Below, in pieces: positions 53,227-61,577 of a stretch of 64,000 nt of DNA (the stretch's first letter is position 1; every line of letters begins with the position of its first letter). Made by a program: the position numbers and the translations under genes. A model generated the notes under the pieces. It was not told the DNA's origin, ran no database searches, and saw nothing but the letters and a program-made list of their open reading frames with translations. Source of the stretch: Sporosarcina aquimarina. GTDB lineage: Bacteria > Bacillota > Bacilli > Bacillales_A > Planococcaceae. The stretch is taken from positions 186,001 through 250,000 of the forward strand of contig NZ_JACLBZ010000014.1 of the NCBI RefSeq assembly GCF_019748715.1, in the 5' to 3' direction.

Positions 53227-53994
53227 ATGAAAGTAAAAAATGCCGTCGTAGTAGTTACAGGTGGAGCTTCAGGTCTTGGAGAAGCTACAGTAAGGCAAAT
53301 CGTTTCCAAGGGAGGCAAAGCTGTTATCCTCGATCTATCTGAGGAAAAAGCTCTTCATCTGAAAGAGGAATTAGGGGAAAGTATGTATTATGTACAAACC
53401 GATGTAACCGACGAGACCAGTGTACAGCAGGCTCTGGACCAGGCAGTTGAAAAGTATGGAAAAATTAATGGGCTCGTAAATTGTGCAGGTATTGGCATAG
53501 CAGAGAAGACGATCGGCAAAAAAGGGGTACATAGTTTATCTCGTTTTGCAAAAGTTGTCCAAGTGAATTTAATTGGTACATTTAATGTCATTCGACTGAC
53601 ATCAGAAATGATGGCTAAAAACGAACCGAATGAGGATGGTGAGCGTGGGGTAATCGTTAATACGGCATCTGTTGCTGCCTTTGATGGGCAAATTGGTCAG
53701 GTTGCCTACAGTGCTTCGAAGGGTGGGATTGTAGGAATGACATTACCGATTGCACGAGATCTTGCTCCGCTCGGTATTCGGGTAATGACAGTAGCACCTG
53801 GATTATTCGATACTCCATTATTTGCTTCATTGCCGGAAGAGGCAAAATCCGCATTGGGCAAAATGACACCGTTTCCATCCCGTCTAGGTTTTCCTGCTGA
53901 GTATGCACTTTTGGTAAGCAGTATTATGGAAAATCCAATGCTAAACGGTGAAACCATTCGTCTTGATGGCGCGATAAGAATGCAGCCACGGTAA
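53227..53994 (+). CDS. HSD10-like 3-hydroxyacyl-CoA dehydrogenase (SDR)
   Basis: This 255-residue SDR has [15 protein letters not shown] after strand 2 (Asp favours NAD), NCAG, and the active site with [25 protein letters not shown] and APGLFDTPL are typical of the HSD17B10/2-methyl-3-hydroxybutyryl-CoA dehydrogenase branch. It would oxidise 3-hydroxyacyl-CoA, often alpha-methyl-branched. GGAGGG precedes the ATG. It is the second gene of the cluster. Confidence 0.8.
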   Translation: MKVKNAVVVVTGGASGLGEATVRQIVSKGGKAVILDLSEEKALHLKEELGESMYYVQTDVTDETSVQQALDQAVEKYGKINGLVNCAGIGIAEKTIGKKGVHSLSRFAKVVQVNLIGTFNVIRLTSEMMAKNEPNEDGERGVIVNTASVAAFDGQIGQVAYSASKGGIVGMTLPIARDLAPLGIRVMTVAPGLFDTPLFASLPEEAKSALGKMTPFPSRLGFPAEYALLVSSIMENPMLNGETIRLDGAIRMQPR

Positions 53995-54035
53995 GACCAG
54001 CCCTGAAGGATAGATGATGTAAAGGAGGATATTTG

Positions 54036-55181
54036 ATGGAAAGAACTTTTTTACTTGAAGAACATGAAATTTTCCGTAGTTCATTGAGAAGGTTTCTTGA
54101 GAAGGAAGCTTTTCCATACTATGAGCAATGGGAGAGTGAGAAACAAGTTCCCAGATCTTTTTGGAAAAAGGCGGGGGCACAAGGCTATCTTTGTCCTTGG
54201 GCTGATGAAAAACACGGGGCGTTTCAAACTGATTTTGGTTATACTGTTGTCCTTAGTGAGGAATTCGAACGTGTAGGAACCGGAATGATCGGTGTAGGTC
54301 TCCATAATGATATTGTAATGCCGTACATTGCGTCTTATGGGACAATTGCACAAAAAGCAGCTTGGATGCCTGGCGCAATCACCGGAGATTTAATTTCTGC
54401 TATAGCTATGACGGAACCGGGAACTGGATCGGACTTGGCCGCAGTCAAAACGACTGCAATTAAAGATGGCGATGTGTATATCTTAAATGGGGAAAAATCT
54501 TTTATTACGAATGGACACAGTGCCGATTTAGTTATCGTCGTTTGTAAAACAAACCCTAAAGCTCAGCCTGCTCACAAGGGCATCAGTCTGATTGTAGTAG
54601 AAACTGGGACGCCAGGATTTACAAAAGGTAAAAAGCTGCGGAAAGTCGGACAGCATGCTAATGATACATGTGAATTAATTTTCGAAGACGCACGTGTTCC
54701 AGCCAGCAATTTACTGGGTGAAGAGGGGAAGGGTTTTTATTATTTAATGGAAAAGCTGCAGCAGGAACGTTTGATGGTTGCCATTCAAAGTATAGCAGCA
54801 TCGGAAATTATGCTGGATTCAACCATTGACTATGTTAAACAACGAAAAGCTTTTGGCCGCAGTATCAGTCAGTTCCAAAATACGCAGTTTAAGCTTGCGG
54901 AACTGAAGACTGAAATTCAGATCGGCAGGACATTTATTGACCGACTGATTGTTGACCATGTTGCAGGAAAAGATGTCGTGACCGAAGTATCGATGGCGAA
55001 ATGGTGGACGACTGATCTAGCAAAGAAAGTGGCAAATGAATGTATGCAGCTGCATGGCGGCTATGGGTATATGGAAGAGTACGATATCGCGAGAAGATAT
55101 CGTGATGTGGCAGTTTCAACTATTTATGCAGGTTCCAATGAAATCATGAAAGTGATCATTGCGAAAAACATGGGATTATAG
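54036..55181 (+). CDS. acyl-CoA dehydrogenase (long- or branched-chain type)
   Basis: The 381-residue flavoprotein has the FAD signatures AIAMTEPGTGSDLAAV and QLHGGYGYMEEYDIAR. The usual C-terminal catalytic Glu is absent: IYAGSNEIM has Ala where short- and medium-chain enzymes have Glu. Instead E244 in LQQERL lies where isovaleryl-CoA and LCAD enzymes carry the base, which points to branched or long substrates. ATG 54036 follows AAAGGAGG; a TTG at 54033 is a poorer fit. Electrons should pass to EtfAB. Confidence 0.85.
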   Translation: MERTFLLEEHEIFRSSLRRFLEKEAFPYYEQWESEKQVPRSFWKKAGAQGYLCPWADEKHGAFQTDFGYTVVLSEEFERVGTGMIGVGLHNDIVMPYIASYGTIAQKAAWMPGAITGDLISAIAMTEPGTGSDLAAVKTTAIKDGDVYILNGEKSFITNGHSADLVIVVCKTNPKAQPAHKGISLIVVETGTPGFTKGKKLRKVGQHANDTCELIFEDARVPASNLLGEEGKGFYYLMEKLQQERLMVAIQSIAASEIMLDSTIDYVKQRKAFGRSISQFQNTQFKLAELKTEIQIGRTFIDRLIVDHVAGKDVVTEVSMAKWWTTDLAKKVANECMQLHGGYGYMEEYDIARRYRDVAVSTIYAGSNEIMKVIIAKNMGL

Positions 55182-55217
55182 AGGCTGACTGCATGTAATT
55201 GAAAGAGGAGAATAATA

Positions 55218-55646
55218 TTGAAATTTGATGCATTTTCTATCGGACAGGAATTCCACACGGAACCTGTCATGATAACAAAAGAGGACATTATTGCGTTCGG
55301 AGAGAAATATGATCCTCAATATTTCCATATTGATGAACAAGCTGCTGCAAACAGCCTGTTTGGCTCATTGATTGCGTCAGGATTTCATACGCTTGCCGTT
55401 GTCTGGTCAGAGTGGATTAAAATGGATATCCTTTCTGAAGATTGCCTTGGCGGTGTGGGAGCGGATGAAATCAGGTGGAAAAAACCAGTAAGAGCAAACG
55501 ATTGGCTGGCAGGCCGATTTACTGTAGCAGCTAAAAAGATAGACTCCAATGGAAAACGCGGACTTCTGACATTGAAAATCATTATTAAGAATCAGCGGGA
55601 TGAGGAAGTATTAACTTGCAGTACAAATGTATATGTGCAGGCTTAA
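55218..55646 (+). CDS. MaoC-like (R)-enoyl-CoA hydratase
   Basis: The 142-residue hot-dog protein has the hydratase 2 motif YDPQYFHIDEQAA, with the catalytic Asp and His, and GLIASGFHT-like LIASGFHT. It hydrates enoyl-CoA to the (R)-3-hydroxy form. TTG start at 55218 after GAGGAG. In this cluster it takes the place of a crotonase. Stereochemistry would need to match the SDR, which is unproven. Confidence 0.8.
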   Translation: MKFDAFSIGQEFHTEPVMITKEDIIAFGEKYDPQYFHIDEQAAANSLFGSLIASGFHTLAVVWSEWIKMDILSEDCLGGVGADEIRWKKPVRANDWLAGRFTVAAKKIDSNGKRGLLTLKIIIKNQRDEEVLTCSTNVYVQA

Positions 55647-55688
55647 ATATAAGGGCTTACAGAATGCTTGATGGAAAGGGAGTTAGCT

Positions 55689-56840
55689 ATGCGTGAAGCA
55701 GTAATTATTGAGGCAGTCAGGACGCCTGTTGGCAGAAGAAACGGATTATTAAGCGGAATACGGGCAGAGGAATTGGCTGCAAAGCCTTTAGAGGAAGTAT
55801 TGAAACGGGCAGGTATTTCTGCAGAATTGGTGGAAGATGTTATTTTCGGCTGTGTATCGCAAGTTGGAGAGCAGGCTTTTGATATTGCTAGACAAGCAGC
55901 GTTGATTGCCGGTTTTCCAGTGGATGTTCCGGGCACAACAATTGATCGGCAGTGTGGTTCGAGTCAGCAAGCGGTTCATTTTGCTTCACAAGCGATTATT
56001 AGCGGTGATATGGATGTTGTGATTGCCGGTGGAATTGAAAGTATGTCGCGTGTGCCAATGGGATCCAATATGCAAGGCGTACAGCTTAGTGAAGCATTAA
56101 CTTCAAAGTACGAGATCATTAATCAAGGCATATCCGCCGAGCGAGTCGCGGATAAATGGAATATAAGCCGTGAAGAAATGGATGAATTCTCATTGGAAAG
56201 CCATAGAAAGGCAATTAAGGCTCGTAAGGAAGGACGTTTTGTAGAAGAAATCATGCCGTTAGAGGTAGCACTTCCAGATGGGACAATGACTGTGATGAAA
56301 GATGATGAAGGTCCTAGAGAAAATACAAATCTCGAGAAACTTAGCGGGATTAAGCCGGCTTTTCGGGAGGACGGCAGCGTAACAGCGGGTAATTCCAGTC
56401 AAATCAGTGATGGCGCTGTTGCGATATTAATGATGTCGCGAGAGAAGGCCGTTGAACTTGGATTAAAGCCGAGATTTCGTGTAATTGCGCGAACTGTTGT
56501 AGGATCCGATCCGACACTCATGTTGACAGGACCCATTCCTGCAACAGAAAAAGTACTGCAAAAAGCGGCATTGACGCTTGGAGATATCGACATTTTCGAA
56601 GTCAATGAAGCGTTTGCATCGGTTCCGCTCGCCTGGCTTAAGGAATTTGATATCGATCCGGCAAAACTGAATCCAAATGGCGGTGCGATTGCGTTAGGCC
56701 ACCCTCTTGGTGCAAGTGGCGGACGTCTGATGACCACCATGCTGCATGAATTGGAGAGAAGCAATGGACGGTATGGACTGCAGACCATGTGTGAAGGCCA
56801 TGGGATGGCAAATGCGACCATTGTAGAGCGACTTGATTAG
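55689..56840 (+). CDS. acetyl-CoA C-acyltransferase (thiolase)
   Basis: The 383-residue thiolase has the nucleophile C89 in DRQCGSSQQAV, NGGAIALGHPLGASGGR with the catalytic His, and the second Cys in MCEGHGMANA. It cleaves 3-ketoacyl-CoA to acetyl-CoA (or propionyl-CoA with methyl-branched substrates). The frame starts at 55668, but AAAGGGAG fits the ATG at 55689. Confidence 0.9.
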   Translation: MREAVIIEAVRTPVGRRNGLLSGIRAEELAAKPLEEVLKRAGISAELVEDVIFGCVSQVGEQAFDIARQAALIAGFPVDVPGTTIDRQCGSSQQAVHFASQAIISGDMDVVIAGGIESMSRVPMGSNMQGVQLSEALTSKYEIINQGISAERVADKWNISREEMDEFSLESHRKAIKARKEGRFVEEIMPLEVALPDGTMTVMKDDEGPRENTNLEKLSGIKPAFREDGSVTAGNSSQISDGAVAILMMSREKAVELGLKPRFRVIARTVVGSDPTLMLTGPIPATEKVLQKAALTLGDIDIFEVNEAFASVPLAWLKEFDIDPAKLNPNGGAIALGHPLGASGGRLMTTMLHELERSNGRYGLQTMCEGHGMANATIVERLD

Positions 56841-56932
56841 TAAATTGTAAGTTGCCTGTCGTTTTATCATTTTACTAGAGTGACAGTTACCTTATAATAT
56901 TTGCGCAATTAATTTTGTCTGGAGGTGTTCGT

Positions 56933-58078
56933 GTGGTATTAACGTCTATTCGTGTTCTCGATTTAACCCGCCTGTTGCCGGGACCGTATTGTACGATGTT
57001 ACTTGCAGATTTCGGCGCGGAAGTGATAAAAATAGAGGACCCAAAAATCGGTGATTATGCAAGAATGTACGAACCTAAATTAGACGAGGACAGTGCACTT
57101 TTTCATTCGCTCAATAGAAATAAGAAAAGTGTTTGCCTTGATTTAAAAACAGAAGAAGGTAAACACAATTTTATAAAAATGGTCGAGAACGCAGATATAG
57201 TGGTAGAGTCATTTCGTCCGGGGGTTATGGAACGACTCGGCTTGGGTTATCAAACGCTGAAACTAGTAAACCCACGCCTTATTTATTGTGCGGTGACAGG
57301 TTACGGGCAAACAGGTCCCTATAAAGATTTTCCAGGACATGATATTAATTATTTGAGTTTTGCCGGCCTGCTCAATTTGATGGGAGAAAAGGATGGGAAA
57401 CCGATCGTACCTTCCACGCAAATAGCCGATATTGGCGGTGGGGCCCTGCCGGCAGCAGTAGGTATTTTATTAGCTTTATTTGAGAGAGAAAGATCAGGAA
57501 AAGGGCAGTTTGTCGACATCTCCATGTTGGATGGCGTGATTTCCTGGTTGCAGACGATCCTCCCGAACTATTTAGCCGACTCTGTGACGACCAAACGAGG
57601 AGAACAAATGTTGTCCGGCGGGCTTGCTGCTTACAGCATTTATGAAACAAAGGACGCGCGCTTCCTTTCTGTAGGGGCACTCGAGGAAAAATTTTGGCAA
57701 GCGTTTTGTCATGGGATAGGAAGAAGTGATTTTATCCCTCGTATATTGGCACCTCCCCACGAACAACATCGCCTAAAATACGAAATACAAACGATAATCT
57801 ATCAAAAAACACTGGCTGAGTGGATGGAGATATTTGAGAATAAAGAAGCCTGTGTCACTCCAGTGTTAACACTGGAGGAAATGACAAGCGACCCTCAAAT
57901 AATGGCGCGTGAAATGATTCAATCCATGAAACACGAAACTTTAGGAACGATAAAACAAATTGGTATTCCCATTAAACTTTCTGAGACACCTGGTGTAATT
58001 CGTTTCATAGCACCAAAACTGGGTGAACATACAGAAGAAATCTTGAAGGAAGTAAATGCCGCTCGAAAAAAAGTATAA
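56933..58078 (+). CDS. alpha-methylacyl-CoA racemase-type CaiB/BaiF family protein
   Basis: The 381-residue family III CoA-transferase fold protein has RVLDLTRLLPGPYCTMLLAD and the three racemase residues of the mycobacterial MCR: His in PGHDINY (H136), Asp in QIADIGGG (D166) and Glu in VGALEEKFW (E251). CoA transferases instead use an Asp at about 169 in another context, so a 2-methylacyl-CoA racemase is likelier. The start is GTG 56933 after GGAGG. A TATAAT lies at 56893-56898, so it may start its own transcript with the ligase gene. Confidence 0.75.
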   Translation: MVLTSIRVLDLTRLLPGPYCTMLLADFGAEVIKIEDPKIGDYARMYEPKLDEDSALFHSLNRNKKSVCLDLKTEEGKHNFIKMVENADIVVESFRPGVMERLGLGYQTLKLVNPRLIYCAVTGYGQTGPYKDFPGHDINYLSFAGLLNLMGEKDGKPIVPSTQIADIGGGALPAAVGILLALFERERSGKGQFVDISMLDGVISWLQTILPNYLADSVTTKRGEQMLSGGLAAYSIYETKDARFLSVGALEEKFWQAFCHGIGRSDFIPRILAPPHEQHRLKYEIQTIIYQKTLAEWMEIFENKEACVTPVLTLEEMTSDPQIMAREMIQSMKHETLGTIKQIGIPIKLSETPGVIRFIAPKLGEHTEEILKEVNAARKKV

Positions 58079-58107
58079 GTACATTATATTTTTCTGGAGG
58101 AATGTTC

Positions 58108-59643
58108 ATGGATATTGGGACTACTTTAGCGAGGAACGCACGTCGGACGCCGGATAAAGAAGCAATTTATTTTAAGGATCACGTATACACATATGGTCGA
58201 TTGAATCGGGAAGTAAATAAACTTGCACATGGATTGATTGCAAGAGGAATTGAAAAAGGAGACAAAGTTGCACTTTTGATGAAAAATTCCGACATGTTCG
58301 TAATTGCATTTTATGCAGTTATGAAAGTCGGAGGTGTAGCTGTTCCAATTAATTTCCGATTGACCCAAGAGGAAGTTCGGTATATTCTGGATGACTCCGA
58401 TGCGTCCGCTGTATTCTTTGATGAAGAGTATGCGATGTTAGTCAATCAGGCTGCTGCGGATAACCAAAAAGTTATATTTCAGGTTTCTGTCGGAGAAAAA
58501 GTAGTAGGTGAACAAATCAAAATGGCAGAAATACTGACAAAAAATGACGCGGACCCGCCTATTGAAGTGGATGAATCCGACGATGCAGAAATTTTATACA
58601 CCTCTGGCACGACCGGACGTCCAAAAGGAGCTTTATTCGATCATCATCGGGTTCTTCATGTAGCGTTTTCTACCGCGATTATGATGAAAATTAGTCCTGA
58701 TGATAATCTGCTGCACGTAGCGCCACTTTTCCACTCAGCTCAACTCAACTTATTTATGATTACTGGGACGTTTTTAGGAAGTACTCAGGTAATTCATCAG
58801 GAATTCGACCCGCGTCACGTACTCCAATCAATCGAAAAATATAAAATTAACATTTTCTTCGCCGTTCCAACCATGTACAATTATTTGCTTTTAGTTCCTG
58901 ATAGAGAGAGTTTTGACCTAACATCCGTAAAGAGATGCGGGTATGGTGCAGCACCCATGCCGGTTGCCCTGTTGGAAAAGTCTATTGCCATGTTTAAGAA
59001 TGATCAGTTTCATAACATGTGCGGCTTAACCGAGGCGGGTCCGGGAGGGATTATATTACCGCCTGAAAAACATAAGGATAAAATAGGTGCAGGCGGAAAA
59101 GCCATGCTGAATACAGAAGTAAGGGTAGTAAGCGATACAGGTGATGATGTACTGCCGGGTCAAGTAGGAGAATTCATTATCAAAAGTGAGATGGTGATGA
59201 AGGGGTATTATAAAAACCCTGAGGAAACAAGAAAAGCGCTTCGGGATGGCTGGCTGTATACCGGAGATCTTGCGTTAATAGATGAAGAAGGCTATATTAC
59301 ACTGGTAGACCGTAAGAAAGACATGATTATCTCTGGTGGCGAAAATGTTTATTCTACTGAGGTAGAACAGATTCTATATAAACATCCAAAATTATTGGAT
59401 GCAGCAATTATTGGCTTGCCAGATGAGTTGTGGGGAGAAAAGGTTGTGGCAATCGTTGTTCCGAATGAAGGAGAAGTAGTGGATGAGGAGGAAATAAAAA
59501 CTTTTTGCGGGCAACATCTCGCAAAGTATAAAGTTCCCACCCAAATTTTTGTGGAAAAACAGATTCCACGTAATGCATCAGGTAAGGTATTGAAATATCG
59601 AATCCGGGAAGCACTTTCCAATGGTAAACCGGTCATTAATTGA
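58108..59643 (+). CDS. acyl-CoA synthetase (AMP-forming)
   Basis: The 511-residue ligase has YTSGTTGRPKGALFDH, MCGLTEAGPGG, LYTGDLALIDEEGY, DRKKDMIISGGENVYSTEVE and the C-terminal RNASGKVLKYRI lysine motif. It activates the acid that enters this cluster. ATGs at 58102 and 58108; GGAGG (58096-58100) fits 58108. It is the third ligase in the window and differs from both others in length and motifs. A terminator follows. Confidence 0.88.
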   Translation: MDIGTTLARNARRTPDKEAIYFKDHVYTYGRLNREVNKLAHGLIARGIEKGDKVALLMKNSDMFVIAFYAVMKVGGVAVPINFRLTQEEVRYILDDSDASAVFFDEEYAMLVNQAAADNQKVIFQVSVGEKVVGEQIKMAEILTKNDADPPIEVDESDDAEILYTSGTTGRPKGALFDHHRVLHVAFSTAIMMKISPDDNLLHVAPLFHSAQLNLFMITGTFLGSTQVIHQEFDPRHVLQSIEKYKINIFFAVPTMYNYLLLVPDRESFDLTSVKRCGYGAAPMPVALLEKSIAMFKNDQFHNMCGLTEAGPGGIILPPEKHKDKIGAGGKAMLNTEVRVVSDTGDDVLPGQVGEFIIKSEMVMKGYYKNPEETRKALRDGWLYTGDLALIDEEGYITLVDRKKDMIISGGENVYSTEVEQILYKHPKLLDAAIIGLPDELWGEKVVAIVVPNEGEVVDEEEIKTFCGQHLAKYKVPTQIFVEKQIPRNASGKVLKYRIREALSNGKPVIN

Positions 59644-59701
59644 ACCAGATTAAGAAAGGGATTTCAAATGATGAATAAGCGGCTAACGTTAGCGTCTTTA
59701 G

Positions 59702-59735
59702 AACCGGTTAAGGGAATACCCCTTAGCCGGTTTTA
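59702..59735 (+). terminator. terminator after the beta-oxidation cluster
   Basis: AACCGGTTAAGGG / CCCTTAGCCGGTT with one G-U, then TTTTAC. Confidence 0.75.
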
Positions 59736-59864
59736 CGTGTTTCTTACTGGCCTTGATTTATGTTAACAAACCGTCGAAAAGTTATACCTAATAATTCAAA
59801 TTAGAAAAGAGCAATACGGCTGAATTAATGCTATACTTACAAAGTATAATTTACAAGCGAGTAG

Positions 59865-60272
59865 GTGAGCGATATAATAGAAGTGAAACGATCTCCTGTC
59901 AGTGACGGAGAATTCAACAGGGGAGTATTCGCAACATGCGACATCAAAAAAGGCCAGCTCTTGCACGAGGCGCCTGTCATTGCGTACCCGAATGAACAAC
60001 ACCAACATATTGAAAAAACAATACTTGCCGACTACGCTTTCGAATACGGAATGAATCATACGGCAATCCTTTTAGGTTATGGAATGTTATTCAACCATTC
60101 ATATGAACCGAATGCAACGTACGACATTAACTTTGATCACCATACCTTTGATTTCTTTGCACACAAAGACATCAAAGCAGGTGAAGAAATTCTGATCAAC
60201 TATAACGGTGATGTGGATGATCAAGAACAACTATGGTTTAATGAAGATTACGATGGAACTGCAAATGATTAA
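59865..60272 (+). CDS. SET domain protein
   Basis: This 135-residue bacterial SET-domain protein consists of little beyond the catalytic core: GVFATCDIKKGQLLHEAP, GMLFNHSYEPNATYD (NHS-x-x-PN, cofactor site) and AGEEILINYNGD. It would transfer methyl to a protein lysine; the target is unknown. GTG 59865 has no SD of its own and overlaps AGGTGA (59863-59868). An ATA codon at 59874 would be ideally spaced and give MIEVKRSP, which I recall as the start of relatives. The start is thus uncertain. A 7-3-7 palindrome TATACTT-ACA-AAGTATA lies upstream. Confidence 0.75.
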   Translation: MSDIIEVKRSPVSDGEFNRGVFATCDIKKGQLLHEAPVIAYPNEQHQHIEKTILADYAFEYGMNHTAILLGYGMLFNHSYEPNATYDINFDHHTFDFFAHKDIKAGEEILINYNGDVDDQEQLWFNEDYDGTAND

Positions 60273-60278
60273 TATTGG

Positions 60279-60320
60279 AACTTCGATTCTATACCTGAAT
60301 CGAAGTTGTTAATCATTTTT
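60279..60320 (+). terminator. hairpin after the SET-domain gene
   Basis: AACTTCGATTC / GAATCGAAGTT, a perfect 11-bp stem with a 7-nt loop. The U-tract is interrupted (GTTAATCATTTTT), so efficiency is uncertain. tRNA-Arg begins 9 bp later. Confidence 0.6.
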
Positions 60321-60328
60321 ATTACTGT

Positions 60329-60402
60329 GTCCTAGTAGCTCAGCTGGATAGAGCAACACCCTCCTAAGGTGTAGGTCGGGGGTTCAAATCCCTCCTGGGA
60401 CG
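60329..60402 (+). tRNA. tRNA-Arg, anticodon CCT
   Basis: A 74-nt cloverleaf: acceptor GTCCTAG / CTGGGAC, anticodon stem ACACC / GGTGT with loop CTCCTAA (anticodon CCT at 60363-60365), and T-arm GGGGGTTCAAATCCC. CCA is not encoded. It reads AGG. The 3' 29 nt differ from the other tRNA-Arg at a single base. Confidence 0.95.
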
Positions 60403-60474
60403 TAATTTAAATTAGTCGCGAACATTTTAGTTGTTGAATAAATTTTCTTTAAAAGAAGAGAGTAGGTGAACAAA

Positions 60475-60624
60475 GTGGGGAAATATCAATTGGATGCTAA
60501 AGGTCAGGCAGCTGTGACAAAGTATCATGAAAAACACAAGCCTGCCAAATTTGATAAAAAGCAACAACTTGAAAAAATACGTGCGGAGTATTTGGAAAAG
60601 AAGCAAAAACAAACAGATAAATAA
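60475..60624 (+). CDS. 49-residue lysine-rich hypothetical protein
   Basis: GTG at 60475 follows TAGGTGA at good spacing. The frame reads MGKYQLDAKGQAAVTKYHEK, continues HKPAKFDKKQQLEKIRAEYL and ends EKKQKQTDK, giving a highly basic, helical, soluble protein without hydrophobic segments. I do not recognise it, although composition and codon use look like a real small Bacillales protein, perhaps nucleic acid-binding. It stands alone after tRNA-Arg. Confidence 0.6.
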   Translation: MGKYQLDAKGQAAVTKYHEKHKPAKFDKKQQLEKIRAEYLEKKQKQTDK

Positions 60625-60966
60625 AAGGAAGAAACATCTTCAAAATTATCAAAAATAGACCAACGGCAAAAGGCTATTTAAGAATTAGTGACGGTATAAC
60701 ACTTGTTTAAGTATTTAATATATTATAATTTAAAAGAGTGTATAGAGCAGATTCATGCGGTTGAAAAGCAAGAGAATAAGAGCAGCAATGAGGCGAGTAA
60801 ACTAAGTGTTTATCTCGTTTTTTTATTTGTATTGTCAAAACTGAAATTGCCATTTGAGAACATCCGTTGAGCGTTCCTAAATTTGAACGAATCCCTTCTG
60901 AGAAGTCAAATAATACAAAAAAGAACGCTGATCCACTCAGCGTTCTTTTTTATATACCATTCACCA
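60625..60966 (+). other. gap with a candidate short transcript
   Basis: TATAAT stands at about 60724-60729, with a TTGTTT-like -35. About 100 nt downstream a hairpin CGAGTAAAC / GTTTATCTCG ends in seven T (60794-60824). Between them a 16-codon frame reads MRLKSKRIRAAMRRVN, with 5 of 16 residues Arg, but has no good SD. It may be a small RNA or a leader-like peptide. Confidence 0.4.
60919..60952. terminator. bidirectional terminator beside the PAP2 gene
   Basis: AAAGAACGCTGA / TCAGCGTTCTTT, perfect, with T and A runs outside. It ends the PAP2 gene on the minus strand. Confidence 0.85.
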
Positions 60967-61542
60967 TTACACAGCATGCGATCCTCTGCGTGTAAACAAC
61001 CGAATAATCCAATTAAATAAAGGCTCGATCAAACGACGTTGCCAAATAATCAAAAATGCAACTACAAGTGCAATGAAAGCGCCCGTCAATACATCGGTAG
61101 GATAATGGACACCAACGAATATTCGTGACAATGCCATCAGTCCTGCAAACACTAGAAGCACAGCGCCCATTTTTCTGCGTTTCCAGAAGAGGGCAAGGGC
61201 TAGGGCAAAGGAACCGGCAGTGTGATTACTTGGAAATGAAGGGTCGGAATCTAATTTGTCTACTAACATGGTGACATCATGGTTGACGAAAGGTCGTGAG
61301 CGGAAAAACGACATCTCAATGACCTTATCAATCCCGATTGTGACCACGGCAATCGTAAAAGCAAACAGCACGATTTTTCGGTTTTCTGCACGGTTTCCGT
61401 GTTTCGTGAACCATAGCCAGACGAAAAACAATCCGAATAAAAGCGGACCGTATTTCGTGAAAAATACAACGGATTGATCCAGTATATTATTGTGACCGGC
61501 AAATTGATTGATTGCTTCAAAAATCTTAAAGTCTAAATTCAT
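60967..61542 (-). CDS. PAP2-family phosphatase (BcrC-like undecaprenyl diphosphatase)
   Basis: This 191-residue membrane protein has about five to six segments and the PAP2 signature in order: FFRSRPF (K/R-x6-RP-like), PSFPSNHT (PSGH-type) and SRIFVGVHYPTDVLTG (SR-x5-H-x3-D). It probably recycles undecaprenyl pyrophosphate in cell-wall synthesis and may give bacitracin tolerance. It lies downstream of a LytR-CpsA-Psr gene on the same strand, which supports an envelope role. Confidence 0.8.
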   Translation of the reverse strand: MNLDFKIFEAINQFAGHNNILDQSVVFFTKYGPLLFGLFFVWLWFTKHGNRAENRKIVLFAFTIAVVTIGIDKVIEMSFFRSRPFVNHDVTMLVDKLDSDPSFPSNHTAGSFALALALFWKRRKMGAVLLVFAGLMALSRIFVGVHYPTDVLTGAFIALVVAFLIIWQRRLIEPLFNWIIRLFTRRGSHAV

Positions 61543-61577
61543 TTGTTTTAATCCTCACGTTCTGTTTCGATAAATCA

